Shown here one piece after another: positions 8,315-16,799 of a stretch of 64,000 nucleotides of DNA. Numbering within the stretch: position 1 is the first letter of the stretch; every line of letters begins with the position of its first letter. The notes under the pieces were generated by a model. It saw only the letters and a program-made list of their open reading frames with translations. It had not been told where the DNA came from and made no database searches. The position numbers and the translations under genes were made by a program. Source of the stretch: CANJIV01 sp046330225 (GTDB lineage: Bacteria; Actinomycetota; Thermoleophilia; Solirubrobacterales; Solirubrobacteraceae); contig JAXLTD010000001.1 in assembly GCA_046330225.1 (NCBI GenBank), positions 620,001 to 684,000 on the forward strand, given 5' to 3'.

Positions 8315-8649
8315 CTGCCGGAGGCTGGCAGGCCTGCCGCGGCCAGGCGACGGTCGAGGTGGTGGCGATGGCGCCGCTCGCGGTGGCGGGCGCGCTGGGC
8401 ATCGCCCAGGTGCTGGCCGCCGGGGCAGCCGCGGCGCTCGCCGACCACGCCGCCGAGGCCGGCGCGGTGGCGCTGGTCCAGGGCCGCGATGCGCGGGCGG
8501 CGGTCCGCGCTGCCGTGCCCGCGTGGACGCGGCGCGGGCTCGAGATCGACATTGCCGGCAGCCGCGTCCGGGTGCGGATGCGCCCGCCGTCCCTCGTGCC
8601 CGGCGCCGGAACGGCGCTTGCGGCCACGGCCGAGGCGAGGGCCCGGTGA
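8311..8649 (+). CDS. Second TadE-like membrane protein
   Basis: CRGQATVEVVAMAPLAV at residues 9-25 repeats the TadE-type pattern (Gly-Gln-x-x-Val-Glu before a hydrophobic helix). An exported domain of about 70 residues follows. It overlaps both neighbours by 4 nt (GTGA at each end), so the four genes from 7973 to 10594 form one coupled operon. It may act as a minor pseudopilin partner of the preceding product. Confidence 0.7.
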   Translation: MTAGGWQACRGQATVEVVAMAPLAVAGALGIAQVLAAGAAAALADHAAEAGAVALVQGRDARAAVRAAVPAWTRRGLEIDIAGSRVRVRMRPPSLVPGAGTALAATAEARAR

Positions 8650-9284
8650 CCGGCGCCCGCGCCCGCGTGGCCGCGGTCTTCGTCCGGCCGGCGCTGCCTG
8701 CCGGGCTCGCCGTGCGGGCACGGCAGCCGGCGGTGGTGGCGCTCGCCTGCCATCCCGCCGACGCCTGGGCCGCTGCCGGCGCCGCGGCCCTGGGGTTGCG
8801 AGCCGGCGACGAGCCAGCCGCCGTCGCCGTGCTCGGGCCAGCCCGGCCGCCTGCCGTGCGGGCGCCGGCGTCCCGGCCGGCCCGCGGGCTCGCCGGGGCG
8901 CTGCGGGCGTCCGGGATCGCCGCGGAGGCGGCGGGCCGCACGGTGCGCGCCAGTTTGCCGGGGGGCGAGGCGGCAGCCGTCGCCGCGGTGGAACGGATCG
9001 CGGCCGTGTGTGCCGGCCCGGTCGTCCTGGCTCTCACCGGCCCGCGCTCGGCACCGCTCGACGCGCTGCTGGCCCGTCTCGACGCGGTCGCTGTCGTCCC
9101 GCGCGCCGGCGCCGATGCGGCGCTCACGGCGGCGACCGCGGCGAGCCTGGCCGATCTCGGCCGCCCGGTGGCCGCCTGCGGTGCCTTGCCCGCCGGCCCG
9201 GAGCGGGCCGCGGCCGCGGCCGGCGCCTGGGCTGGCCCGGGAGCCCGGCGGGCGTTCGGGCCGCTGGCGGGGGCGATCGCATGA
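8646..9284 (+). CDS. Unknown Ala-rich protein of the Tad-like operon
   Basis: I do not recognise the 212-aa product. It has no signal peptide or clear membrane segment. A pattern of short hydrophobic strands separated by Ala-rich helices (GPVVLALTGPR, LDAVAVVPRAGAD, GRPVAACGALP) suggests an alpha/beta fold. It vaguely recalls CpaE/MinD-like proteins that accompany tad genes, but there is no Walker A motif, so any such relative would be catalytically dead. The start is the GTG at 8646, which overlaps the previous stop, and its own stop overlaps the ATG of the next gene (ATGA at 9281-9284). Confidence 0.65.
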   Translation: MTGARARVAAVFVRPALPAGLAVRARQPAVVALACHPADAWAAAGAAALGLRAGDEPAAVAVLGPARPPAVRAPASRPARGLAGALRASGIAAEAAGRTVRASLPGGEAAAVAAVERIAAVCAGPVVLALTGPRSAPLDALLARLDAVAVVPRAGADAALTAATAASLADLGRPVAACGALPAGPERAAAAAGAWAGPGARRAFGPLAGAIA

Positions 9285-10594
9285 GGCCCGGCGGCAGGGC
9301 CGAGCACGGCCAGGCGGTGCTGCTCGTCCTCGGCGCGCTCGCGGCTGCGGCCGTGGGCGCCTTCGTGCTCGGCGCGGTCGCCCGGGGGATCGGTGCGGCG
9401 GGCAACCACCAGCGCGCGGCGGACCTCGGGGCGCTCGCCGGGGCCCGCGCGTTGCGGGACGCCTACGGCCGGCTGTTCGAGCCCGCGGTCCTCGCCGGCC
9501 GGCCAAACCCCCGGCACCTCTCGCGGGCGGCCTACCTCGCGATCGGGCGCGCCGCGGCGCTGGCCGGCGCCCGCCACAACGGCGCCCGCGCGGTCGCGGT
9601 CGCGTTTCCCGACCGGCGCTCCTTCGCCCCCGTGCGAGTCCGCGTGACGGTCGGCGATCCAATCTCCGTGAACGCGGGGCCCAGCGACCGCCGCCTGGCG
9701 GTCCTCGCGCGCGCCGACGCCGAACTCGCACCGCCGGCGGACGCAGCGTTCGGCTGGGCGACGGGCGGCGGGTACTCCGGCCCGCTCGCCTACCGGCAGG
9801 GGAAGCCGATGCGGCCGGACGTCGCCCGGGCCTTCGACCAGATGGCTGCCGCCGCGGCGGCGAGCGGCGTCGGACTCATCGTCGTGAGCGCATTTCGCAG
9901 TGACCGCGAGCAGGCGATCCTCTTCGCAAACCACCCGGATCCGAAATGGGTCGCGCCGCCGGGGCACTCGCTGCATCGGCTGGCCACCGAACTCGATCTC
10001 GGCCCGCCGGCGGCCTACGGCTGGCTCGCCGCCCACGCCGGCCGGTTCGGGTTCCTCAAGCGCTACTCGTGGGAGCCGTGGCACTTCGGGTACATCCGCA
10101 ACCCGGGCAGCGCCTCGGTTGGGTTCGGCGCCGCGGGCGACGGGCGCTCGGCGCTTCCGTCGTTCGTCCCTGCGCGGTTTGCGCCGGCGATCTCGACGGC
10201 GGCCCAGCGGTGGAACGTCGGGGCGGCGCTGCTCGCTGCCCAGCTCTACGCGGAATCGAACTTCAATCCCTACTCCGTCTCCTCCGCCGGGGCCCAGGGG
10301 ATCGCGCAGTTCATGCCGGGCACGGCGCGCAGCTACGGACTGCGCAACCCGTTCGACGCACGGGCCGCGATCGACGCGCAGGCCCACCTGATGCACGACC
10401 TCCTGCGGCGGTTCGCGTCGGTGCCCCTGGCCTTGGCCGCGTACAACGCGGGTCCCGGGGCGGTGGCGGGCTGCGGCTGCATCCCGCCCTATCCCGAGAC
10501 CCGCGGCTATGTCGCACGCATCCTCGGGCTCCTGCGTGGCGCGGGCGACGGCGCGGGCCTGGCTGCGGCGTTCATCGTCCGGCTGGTGAGATGA
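9281..10594 (+). CDS. TadG-like head fused to VanY carboxypeptidase and SLT transglycosylase domains
   Basis: The protein (437 aa) starts with EHGQAVLLVLGAL and a transmembrane helix (about 11-33) as in TadG/TadE-like proteins, then an extracellular region of about 130 residues. Residues 175-275 form a D-Ala-D-Ala carboxypeptidase (VanY) domain with SLHRLATELD (His232, Asp239; compare SxHxxGxAxD) and EPWH (Glu265, His268) as the zinc and catalytic residues. Residues 296-412 form a lytic transglycosylase (SLT) domain with catalytic Glu325 in AES, then GIAQFMPG and AAYNAGPGAV. It should sit on the outer face of the membrane and cut both the peptide and the glycan of peptidoglycan. The ATG overlaps the previous stop by 4 nt. 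Confidence 0.85.
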   Translation: MRPGGRAEHGQAVLLVLGALAAAAVGAFVLGAVARGIGAAGNHQRAADLGALAGARALRDAYGRLFEPAVLAGRPNPRHLSRAAYLAIGRAAALAGARHNGARAVAVAFPDRRSFAPVRVRVTVGDPISVNAGPSDRRLAVLARADAELAPPADAAFGWATGGGYSGPLAYRQGKPMRPDVARAFDQMAAAAAASGVGLIVVSAFRSDREQAILFANHPDPKWVAPPGHSLHRLATELDLGPPAAYGWLAAHAGRFGFLKRYSWEPWHFGYIRNPGSASVGFGAAGDGRSALPSFVPARFAPAISTAAQRWNVGAALLAAQLYAESNFNPYSVSSAGAQGIAQFMPGTARSYGLRNPFDARAAIDAQAHLMHDLLRRFASVPLALAAYNAGPGAVAGCGCIPPYPETRGYVARILGLLRGAGDGAGLAAAFIVRLVR

Positions 10595-10656
10595 CGGCCT
10601 CCTCGCTCGAGCTGCGTTCGGCGGCGCCGCGATCTCGCGAGGGCGGGCGACGCCGA

Positions 10657-10662
10657 TAGGAT
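10657..10662 (+). promoter_or_regulatory. -10 hexamer of the carbonic anhydrase gene
   Basis: TAGGAT ends 6 nt before the GTG at 10669. Confidence 0.5.
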
Positions 10663-10668
10663 CGGATC

Positions 10669-11568
10669 GTGGCCGCTGCTGCTCGTCGCGGGATGCATCA
10701 CGTGCTGCCCGCGGGCCGGGTCAGGCTGCGCCTCGTCGCGGCGGCGCTCGCGGCCGGGATCCTCCTGGCCGGGGCGGGGTGCGGCGGCAGCGACGAGCCG
10801 ACGACCACCGCCGCCGCGACCACGGCCGGGATCGACCCGAACGCCAAGCCCGCCAACCCCGAGCCCGAGACCGGCCACTGGTCCTACTCGGGCGACACGG
10901 GGCCGAGCCATTGGGGCGATCTCGATCCGGCGTATGCGGCCTGCTCGGCGGGCCAGCGACAATCGCCGATCGACGTCGCTGCGCCCAAGCCCGCTGCCTT
11001 CCCCGGCGTTGCCTTCCGCTACCAGGCCGAGCCGTACTCGATCAGCAACACCGGCCACGGAATCCAGCTCGACGCCACGAAGAGCAGGAGCACGATCGCG
11101 CTGGACGGCACGACCTACGTGCTGGACCAGTTTCACTTTCACGCGCCCAGCGAGCACACGCTGAACGGCCGGACGCACGCGATGGAGATGCACATCGTTC
11201 ACCAAAGCGCCGACGGGCGGGCGGCTGTCGTGGCGGTGTTCATCGACGCGGGGGCGAGCAACCCGGCATTCGACGCGATCACCGCCGACCTCCCGAAGCA
11301 GAAGGGCCAGGACGTCGCCCTCGAGGGCGAGATCGATGCCGCCGACCTCCTGCCGGCCGGGAAATCCACGGTGTACCGGTACACGGGCTCGCTCACCACC
11401 CCGCCCTGCACCGAGGGCGTGACGTTCACGGTCTACGACAAGCCGATCTCGCTGTCGAAGGAGCAGATCGGTGCGTTCACCGCAATCTACGATCACAACG
11501 CCCGTCCGGTCCAGCCGCTGAACGGGCGCGACGTGCGGTCCGGCGCCGCGGCACCCGCGACTCCCTGA
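10669..11568 (+). CDS. Alpha-class carbonic anhydrase, lipoprotein
   Basis: It catalyses reversible hydration of CO2. A signal peptide ends in LAGAGC (Cys38), so the enzyme is predicted to be tethered on the outside of the membrane, followed by a Thr/Ala-rich linker. The alpha-CA core has SHWGDL, QSPIDV, the zinc ligands in QFHFHAPSEH (His156, His158) and MEMHIVH (His175), and GSLTTPPCTEGV near the active site; Cys92 and the Cys in TTPPC can form the usual disulfide. Length 299 aa includes the leader and linker. The GTG start lies 6 nt after a TAGGAT -10 element. It stands alone between the Tad-like operon and the GMC oxidoreductase gene. Confidence 0.93.
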   Translation: MAAAARRGMHHVLPAGRVRLRLVAAALAAGILLAGAGCGGSDEPTTTAAATTAGIDPNAKPANPEPETGHWSYSGDTGPSHWGDLDPAYAACSAGQRQSPIDVAAPKPAAFPGVAFRYQAEPYSISNTGHGIQLDATKSRSTIALDGTTYVLDQFHFHAPSEHTLNGRTHAMEMHIVHQSADGRAAVVAVFIDAGASNPAFDAITADLPKQKGQDVALEGEIDAADLLPAGKSTVYRYTGSLTTPPCTEGVTFTVYDKPISLSKEQIGAFTAIYDHNARPVQPLNGRDVRSGAAAPATP

Positions 11569-11652
11569 TCGGGCCCCTGGCGAGCGCCAGCGCCAGCGCC
11601 GCGCCGGACCCCTCCGGGTGCGCGGCGCCGAGCGCGAGACAGCGCCCGGCGG

Positions 11653-11658
11653 TAGGTT
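11653..11658 (+). promoter_or_regulatory. -10 hexamer of the GMC oxidoreductase gene
   Basis: TAGGTT ends 6 nt before the ATG at 11665. Confidence 0.5.
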
Positions 11659-11664
11659 TCGCCC

Positions 11665-13341
11665 ATGGGCTCACCGCAGGACGCTGACTGGATCGTCATC
11701 GGCTCGGGCTTCGGCGGCAGCGTCGCGGCGCTGCGCCTCGCCGAGAAGGGCTACGGCGTCACGGTCCTCGAGTGCGGGCGCCGGTTCCTGGACGATGACT
11801 TCGCGCGGAGCACCTGGGACGCCCGGCGCTACTTCTGGGCGCCGCGGCTCGGCTGCCGCGGGATCCTGCGGCTCACGCTGTTTCGCGACGTCTTCATCGC
11901 CTCGGGCTGCGGGGTCGGAGGCGGGAGCCTGGGGTACGCGAACACGCTCTACCGGGCGCGGGATGCGTTCTTCGCCGACGAGCGGTGGAGCGCGCTGGCC
12001 GACTGGAAGGCCGAGCTGGCCCCGCACTACGACACCGCCGAGCGGATGCTCGGCGTCACCGACGTTGCCTTCGACTCCGACAAGGACCGCCTCCTGCGGG
12101 AGCTGGCCGACGACCTCGGGGTGGCGGACACGTACTCGCACACGCGGGTCGGCGTGTTCTTCGGCGAGGAGGGCGCGACCGTGCCCGATCCGTACTTCGG
12201 CGGCGACGGGCCCGCCCGCACCGGGTGCATCCGGTGCGGGGAGTGCATGGTCGGCTGCCGCCACGGCGCGAAGAACACGCTCGTGAAGAACTACCTGTGG
12301 TTCGCCGAGCGCCTGGGCGTGCGGGTGGAGGCGGAGCGGACGGTCACCGACATCCGCCCGGCCGGCGCGCCCGACGGCAGCGACGGCTACCTCGTGACCA
12401 GCGAGCGCAGCGGCGCGTGGCTGCGCAAGCGCCGGCGCACGCAGTGGGCTCGCGGCGTCGTGGTCGCCGCGGGGGCGCTGGGGACGAATCTGCTCCTGGC
12501 CAACTGCCGGCATCGCGGCTCGCTTCCGCTGATCTCCGGCCGGCTCGGCCAGCTCGTGCGCACCAACAGCGAATCGGTGGTCGCGGCCACGGCCCCGGAC
12601 GACCGGGTCGACTTCACCGGCTCGGTGGCCATCAGCTCCAGCATCTACCCCGATCCCGACACGCACATCGAGCTCGTCACCTACGGCGGCGGCGGGGGCG
12701 CGATGCGAGGGCTCTACACGACGCTCGTCGGCGACGGCACTCGCGTGACGCGGCCGCTGCGCTGGCTCGCCGCGAACCTGCGCCGCCCCGGGCAGTTCGT
12801 ACGCACGCTCACCGCGCGGAAGTGGTCGCGGCGCACGGTGCTCGTGCTCGTCATGCAGACGGTCGACAGCGCCCTGCGATTCCGGGCTGCGCCGCGGCGG
12901 ACCGGGCCGGGCGTGAAGCTGGCGACCGAGCAGGATCCCGAGAATCCCAACCCGACCTTCATCCCGGCGGCCAACCACGCGGCGCGGTGGCTGGCCGACC
13001 GCATCGGCGGGATGCCGCAGAGCGGGCTGACCGAGGCGCTCTTCAACGTGCCGGTCACGGCGCACATCCTCGGCGGCGCCACGATCGGCGCCGACCGCGA
13101 GCACGGGGTGATCGGCGCCGACGGGCAGGTCCACGGCTACACGCGCCTGCTCGTCACCGACGGCTCCGCGCTCCCCGCGAATCCGGGCGTCAACCCGAGC
13201 CTCACGATCACCGCGCTGGCGGAGCACACGCTCGCGCAGGTCCCGCCGAAGTCCGGGGCCGCCGGCGGGCCGCACGCGGCCGCCTCCGCTCCGGGCCCGG
13301 CGGCGCAGGCGGCTGCGGCGGCGCCAGGCGCCGCGCCCTAG
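11665..13341 (+). CDS. GMC-family flavoprotein oxidoreductase (cholesterol-oxidase-like)
   Basis: This FAD-dependent GMC oxidoreductase has the dinucleotide-binding motif GSGFGGS in the first 20 residues, an acidic ribose-binding residue in VTVLECG, and the C-terminal substrate/FAD motif GVNPSLTITALAEH. Residues 188-198 read CIRCGECMVGC, a C-x2-C-x2-C-x3-C array like that of 4Fe-4S ferredoxins; similar arrays are known in the actinobacterial cholesterol-oxidase-like branch. The substrate is probably a sterol-like or other hydrophobic alcohol, but this is not shown. Length 558 aa; no signal peptide. It converges with the molybdopterin oxidoreductase gene 15 nt away. Confidence 0.88.
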   Translation: MGSPQDADWIVIGSGFGGSVAALRLAEKGYGVTVLECGRRFLDDDFARSTWDARRYFWAPRLGCRGILRLTLFRDVFIASGCGVGGGSLGYANTLYRARDAFFADERWSALADWKAELAPHYDTAERMLGVTDVAFDSDKDRLLRELADDLGVADTYSHTRVGVFFGEEGATVPDPYFGGDGPARTGCIRCGECMVGCRHGAKNTLVKNYLWFAERLGVRVEAERTVTDIRPAGAPDGSDGYLVTSERSGAWLRKRRRTQWARGVVVAAGALGTNLLLANCRHRGSLPLISGRLGQLVRTNSESVVAATAPDDRVDFTGSVAISSSIYPDPDTHIELVTYGGGGGAMRGLYTTLVGDGTRVTRPLRWLAANLRRPGQFVRTLTARKWSRRTVLVLVMQTVDSALRFRAAPRRTGPGVKLATEQDPENPNPTFIPAANHAARWLADRIGGMPQSGLTEALFNVPVTAHILGGATIGADREHGVIGADGQVHGYTRLLVTDGSALPANPGVNPSLTITALAEHTLAQVPPKSGAAGGPHAAASAPGPAAQAAAAAPGAAP

Positions 13342-13356
13342 CCTTCCGGCGCCCGA

Positions 13357-15615
13357 TCAGGCCGGCACGGCGGCGGGCACCGGCGCGAGCTCCACGGGGA
13401 TCCCGTTGAGCACCGCGTTGCCCGAGAGCGGGTCGATCAGCGACTCGTCGGCGAGGACGTTGGAGTTCACGCCCGGGTGGGCGGAGGCCACCCCGAGCTG
13501 CACGCCCTCGGCGTCGTGGCCCCAGCCGTGCGGCACGCTCACGACGCCGGGCATGACCGCGTCGGTCACCTCGACCGGGACGTCGATCGCGCCCGCGGCG
13601 CTCGCGACCCGCGCCAGGCCGCCGTCCTGAAGTCCGAGCCGCTCGGCGTCGCTGGGGTGCACGTGCGCCGTGCACCGGTCCTTGCCTTTCACGAGCGGCG
13701 GGAGGTTGTGCATCCAGGAGTTGTTGGACCGCAGCTGGCGGCGGCCGATCAGGACCATGCCGCCGTTCACCGGGCGGCCGAGCGCCGCCTGCAGCCGCGG
13801 GACGTCCGCGACGATCTCCGGCGGTGCGAGTTCGATCTTGCCGCTCGGTGTGCGCAGGACTTCGGGGATCCGCGGCTCGAGCGCGCCGAGGTCGATGCCG
13901 TGCGGCGCCGCCTCGAGCCGGGCGAGCGTGAGGCCCTCCGCATGCGCGCCGAAGCCGTCGCCGTATGGGCCGGCGCGCAGCAGCAGGTCGAGCATCCGCT
14001 CGATGCCAGTCCGCGGCGCGAGGGCGGCGAGCACGGCCTCGGGGTCCAGCCCATGAGCGCGGGAGCCCTCGTCCGCGACCTCGCGCTGCACCGCCTGGGC
14101 CGCGACGAAATCGTCGAAGGCGTCGACGTCGACGGCGGGCCCCTGGCCGGCGGCCACGCCGGCCAGCCGCAGCAGCGTGCGCCACTCGTCCGGCACCTCG
14201 GGGTCAGGCGCGATGGCCGGAGGCGACCAGTTCGCCACGTTGCGCACGGCGAACTGGTAGAGCGCCAGGTCGTAGTGCCCGCGCTGGAGCGGGGAGGGGG
14301 CCGGGAGGATCACGTCGGCGTGCCGGGTCGTCTCGTTGATGTAGATGTCGAGGCTCACCATGAACTCCAGTGACGCGAGCGCGGCGCCGAGCCGCCCGCT
14401 GTTCGGCGTGCTCACCGCCGGGTTGCCGGCCACCGTGATCAGGGCGCGCACCTGGCCCTCGCCCGGCGTCTCGATCTCCTCGGCCAGGCAGGCGACGGGC
14501 AGCTCGCCGAGCACCTCGCCGAGCCCGCGCACGCGGCTCACCCAGCGGCCGACGCGCAGCCCGCGCCCGCGCCCCGGCGCCCCGGACACGTTCCGGGCCC
14601 CGGCGGCGGCCTTCGGGAACATCGCCCCGCCCGGACGGTCGAGGCCGCCGGTGAGGACGTTCACCACGTCGACGAGCCAGCTCGCGAGGGTGCCGAACTC
14701 CTGGGTGCACGTGCCGATGCGTCCGTACACGGCGGCGCGCTCGGCGGCGGCGAGTTCGCGCGCCATGCGGCGGATGCTGTCTGCCGCGATGCCGGTTGCC
14801 GCGGAGACCGCGTCAGGCGTGAACGGCTCGGCCAGCGCGCCGATCTCGTCGAGCCCGGCGGCGTGCTCGGCGAGCGGCCCCGGATCGGCCAGCCCCTCCG
14901 CGAGCAGGACGTGCGCCACGCCGAAGAGGAGGTGGGCATCGGTGCCGGGCCGGATGAAGTGGTGCTCGTCGGCCTCGCCGGCGGTCCGGCTGCGCCGCGG
15001 GTCGACGACCACGACCTTCCCGCCGCGCGCCCGGATGGCCCGCAGCCGGCCGCGCATGTCGGGCGCGGTCATCAGGCTCCCGTTCGAGGCGAGCGGGTTC
15101 GCGCCGAGGATCAGGAGGTGGTCGGTGCGGTCGACATCGGGGATCGGGATCGAGAACGGTGAGCCGAACATCAGGCCCGCCGAGACGTGCTTGGGCATCT
15201 GGTCGACCGTGCTGGCCGAGAACACGTTGTTGGAGCCGAGCGCGCGCAGCAGCACCCGCCCGTAGATCGTCGTGGCGATGCTGTGGGCGGCGGGGTTGCC
15301 GAGATACGCGGCGACCGCATCGCGGCCGTCGCGGGCCAGAATGGCGCCGAGCCGTTCGTCGATGAGCTCGAAGGCCTCGTCCCAGGAGACGGGCTCGAAC
15401 GTGCCGTCGGGCCGGCGGCGCATCGGCGTGCGCAGCCGGTCCGGATCCTCGTGCAGGCCCTTGAGCCCGTAGCCCTTGGGGCAGAGGAACCCGTGGCTGA
15501 ACACGTCCTGCTCGTCGCCGCGGACTCCGGTCACCGCCCCGTCCTCCAGGGTGACCTCGAGGCCGCAGGTGGCCTCGCAGAACGGGCAGGTGCGGATGGC
15601 CGTCGTCGTGCTCAC
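13357..15615 (-). CDS. Molybdopterin-dependent oxidoreductase
   Basis: This 752-aa member of the bis-molybdopterin oxidoreductase superfamily has an N-terminal 4Fe-4S motif with Cys10, Cys13, Cys17 and Cys45 (CPFCEATC and FLCPKG), a large cofactor-binding core (residues about 55-600) and a C-terminal molydopterin-dinucleotide-binding barrel. No Tat signal is visible, so it is probably cytoplasmic. It stands alone, without partner Fe-S or membrane subunits, as do several formate-dehydrogenase-like or assimilatory-nitrate-reductase-like soluble enzymes; the substrate cannot be assigned. The GTG start follows AGGAG by 10 nt, with a TAGGAT -10 box 33 nt upstream. Confidence 0.86.
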   Translation of the reverse strand: MSTTTAIRTCPFCEATCGLEVTLEDGAVTGVRGDEQDVFSHGFLCPKGYGLKGLHEDPDRLRTPMRRRPDGTFEPVSWDEAFELIDERLGAILARDGRDAVAAYLGNPAAHSIATTIYGRVLLRALGSNNVFSASTVDQMPKHVSAGLMFGSPFSIPIPDVDRTDHLLILGANPLASNGSLMTAPDMRGRLRAIRARGGKVVVVDPRRSRTAGEADEHHFIRPGTDAHLLFGVAHVLLAEGLADPGPLAEHAAGLDEIGALAEPFTPDAVSAATGIAADSIRRMARELAAAERAAVYGRIGTCTQEFGTLASWLVDVVNVLTGGLDRPGGAMFPKAAAGARNVSGAPGRGRGLRVGRWVSRVRGLGEVLGELPVACLAEEIETPGEGQVRALITVAGNPAVSTPNSGRLGAALASLEFMVSLDIYINETTRHADVILPAPSPLQRGHYDLALYQFAVRNVANWSPPAIAPDPEVPDEWRTLLRLAGVAAGQGPAVDVDAFDDFVAAQAVQREVADEGSRAHGLDPEAVLAALAPRTGIERMLDLLLRAGPYGDGFGAHAEGLTLARLEAAPHGIDLGALEPRIPEVLRTPSGKIELAPPEIVADVPRLQAALGRPVNGGMVLIGRRQLRSNNSWMHNLPPLVKGKDRCTAHVHPSDAERLGLQDGGLARVASAAGAIDVPVEVTDAVMPGVVSVPHGWGHDAEGVQLGVASAHPGVNSNVLADESLIDPLSGNAVLNGIPVELAPVPAAVPA

Positions 15616-15648
15616 GTTGCTGCGTCTCCTCGGTCGCCGGGCCCGGCC

Positions 15649-15654
15649 ATCCTA
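15649..15654 (-). promoter_or_regulatory. -10 hexamer of the molybdopterin oxidoreductase gene
   Basis: TAGGAT on the minus strand, 33 nt before the GTG, giving a leader of about 27 nt that contains an AGGAG ribosome-binding site at 15626-15630. One of the few genes here with a conventional leader. Confidence 0.45.
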
Positions 15655-15723
15655 CCCGCGGCCGATCGGCGGCTCGCGGGCGCCGGGACCCGCCGGGCTC
15701 CGCCCCGGCGCCGACGACGCCGG

Positions 15724-16752
15724 TCAGCCCCGCCGGGCCACGTCGCGCGTCGCCGCCGCGGCGCGGTCGACGCCGGCGGCGTCGACGTCGAGGTGGGTGA
15801 CGGCGCGAATCCGGTGCGGGCCCATCGCGCCGACGAGCACGCCCTCGCCGGCCAGCGCAGCCGCGAAGGCCGGAGCGTCGGCCACGTCGAACATGACGAT
15901 GTTCGTCTCGACCGCCGCGGGGTCGGCCGTCACGCCGGGCACCTCGGCCAGGGCGGCCGCCAGCCGGCGCGCGTTGGCGTGGTCCTCGGCGAGGCGGTCG
16001 ACGTGGTGGTCGAGCGCGTGCAGGCCGGCCGCGGCGAGGATGCCCGACTGCCGCAGCGCCCCGCCGAGCATCTGCTTGTGGCGCCAGGCCTCGTCGATCA
16101 GCTCCGCCGAGCCGGCCAGGCACGCGCCGGCCGGTGCGCCCAGGCCCTTGGAGAAGTCCAGCCACGCGGTGTCGAACCCGGCGGCGTAGTCGGCCGCCGG
16201 GACGCCCGAGGCGACCACGGCGTTCAGCAGCCGGGCGCCGTCGAGGTGGGCCTTCAGCCCGTGCGCGCGGGCGACCGCGAGCACCGCCTGGACCGTGTCG
16301 AGCGGCCACACCCGTCCGCCGCCGAGGTTCGTGGTCTGCTCGACCGAGACGAGCCGCGAGCGCGGCGCGTAGCGGTCGCCGGGCGCGCGGATGGCCGCTT
16401 CGAGCGCGTCGGCGCCGAAGATGCCGCCCTCGCCGTCGAGCGTGCGGAGCATCGCACCGGCCAGGTCCCCGAGCCCTCCGGCCTCGAAGTGCACGGGGTG
16501 CGCGGTCCGGTGCACCAGGACCTCGTCTCCGCGGCGCAGGTGCAGCCGGAAGGCGATGACGTTGCACATGGTCCCGGAGGGCAGGAAGAGGGCGGCCTCG
16601 TGGCCGAGCAGGGCGGCCACCCGCTCCTGGAGCGCGAGCGTGGTGGGGTCGGCGAGCTTCTGCTCGTCGCCCACGTCGGCGGCGGCGATCGCCTGGCGCA
16701 TTGCCGGGGTCGGGCGCGTCTGGGTGTCGCTCGCCAGGTTGACGACGGCCAT
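15724..16752 (-). CDS. ltaE: Low-specificity L-threonine aldolase
   Basis: This PLP enzyme cleaves L-threonine or L-allo-threonine to glycine and acetaldehyde. The pyridoxal lysine is Lys202 in DFSKGLGAPAG. Other family features are SDTQTRPTPAMR at the N-terminus, FLPSGTMCN (about 57-64), HLDGARL with the PLP-nitrogen Asp (about 169-175) and the tail QSGILAAAG. The length of 342 aa is standard. The ATG lies 6 nt behind a TAGGGT -10 element on the minus strand, divergent from the GNAT gene with 47 nt between the starts. Confidence 0.94.
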   Translation of the reverse strand: MAVVNLASDTQTRPTPAMRQAIAAADVGDEQKLADPTTLALQERVAALLGHEAALFLPSGTMCNVIAFRLHLRRGDEVLVHRTAHPVHFEAGGLGDLAGAMLRTLDGEGGIFGADALEAAIRAPGDRYAPRSRLVSVEQTTNLGGGRVWPLDTVQAVLAVARAHGLKAHLDGARLLNAVVASGVPAADYAAGFDTAWLDFSKGLGAPAGACLAGSAELIDEAWRHKQMLGGALRQSGILAAAGLHALDHHVDRLAEDHANARRLAAALAEVPGVTADPAAVETNIVMFDVADAPAFAAALAGEGVLVGAMGPHRIRAVTHLDVDAAGVDRAAAATRDVARRG

Positions 16753-16758
16753 GTGATG

Positions 16759-16764
16759 ACCCTA
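16759..16764 (-). promoter_or_regulatory. -10 hexamer of the threonine aldolase gene
   Basis: TAGGGT on the minus strand, 6 nt before the ATG at 16752. Back-to-back with the divergent GNAT promoter at 16788. Confidence 0.55.
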
Positions 16765-16787
16765 CCGCTGGTGTCCCGGCGCGCTTC

Positions 16788-16793
16788 TAGACT
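16788..16793 (+). promoter_or_regulatory. -10 hexamer of the GNAT gene
   Basis: TAGACT ends 6 nt before the GTG at 16800. Confidence 0.55.
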
Positions 16794-16799
16794 CGCCGC

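Noticed and set aside
10591..10659. 22-codon frame overlapping the VanY/SLT stop (ATGA)
   Set aside because: Too short and composed of Arg/Ser/Ala filler; it also covers the next gene's -10 hexamer.
12565..12585. Further repeat copy (GAATCGGTGG) in the GMC gene
   Set aside because: Only one arm is present and it is explained by coding sequence.
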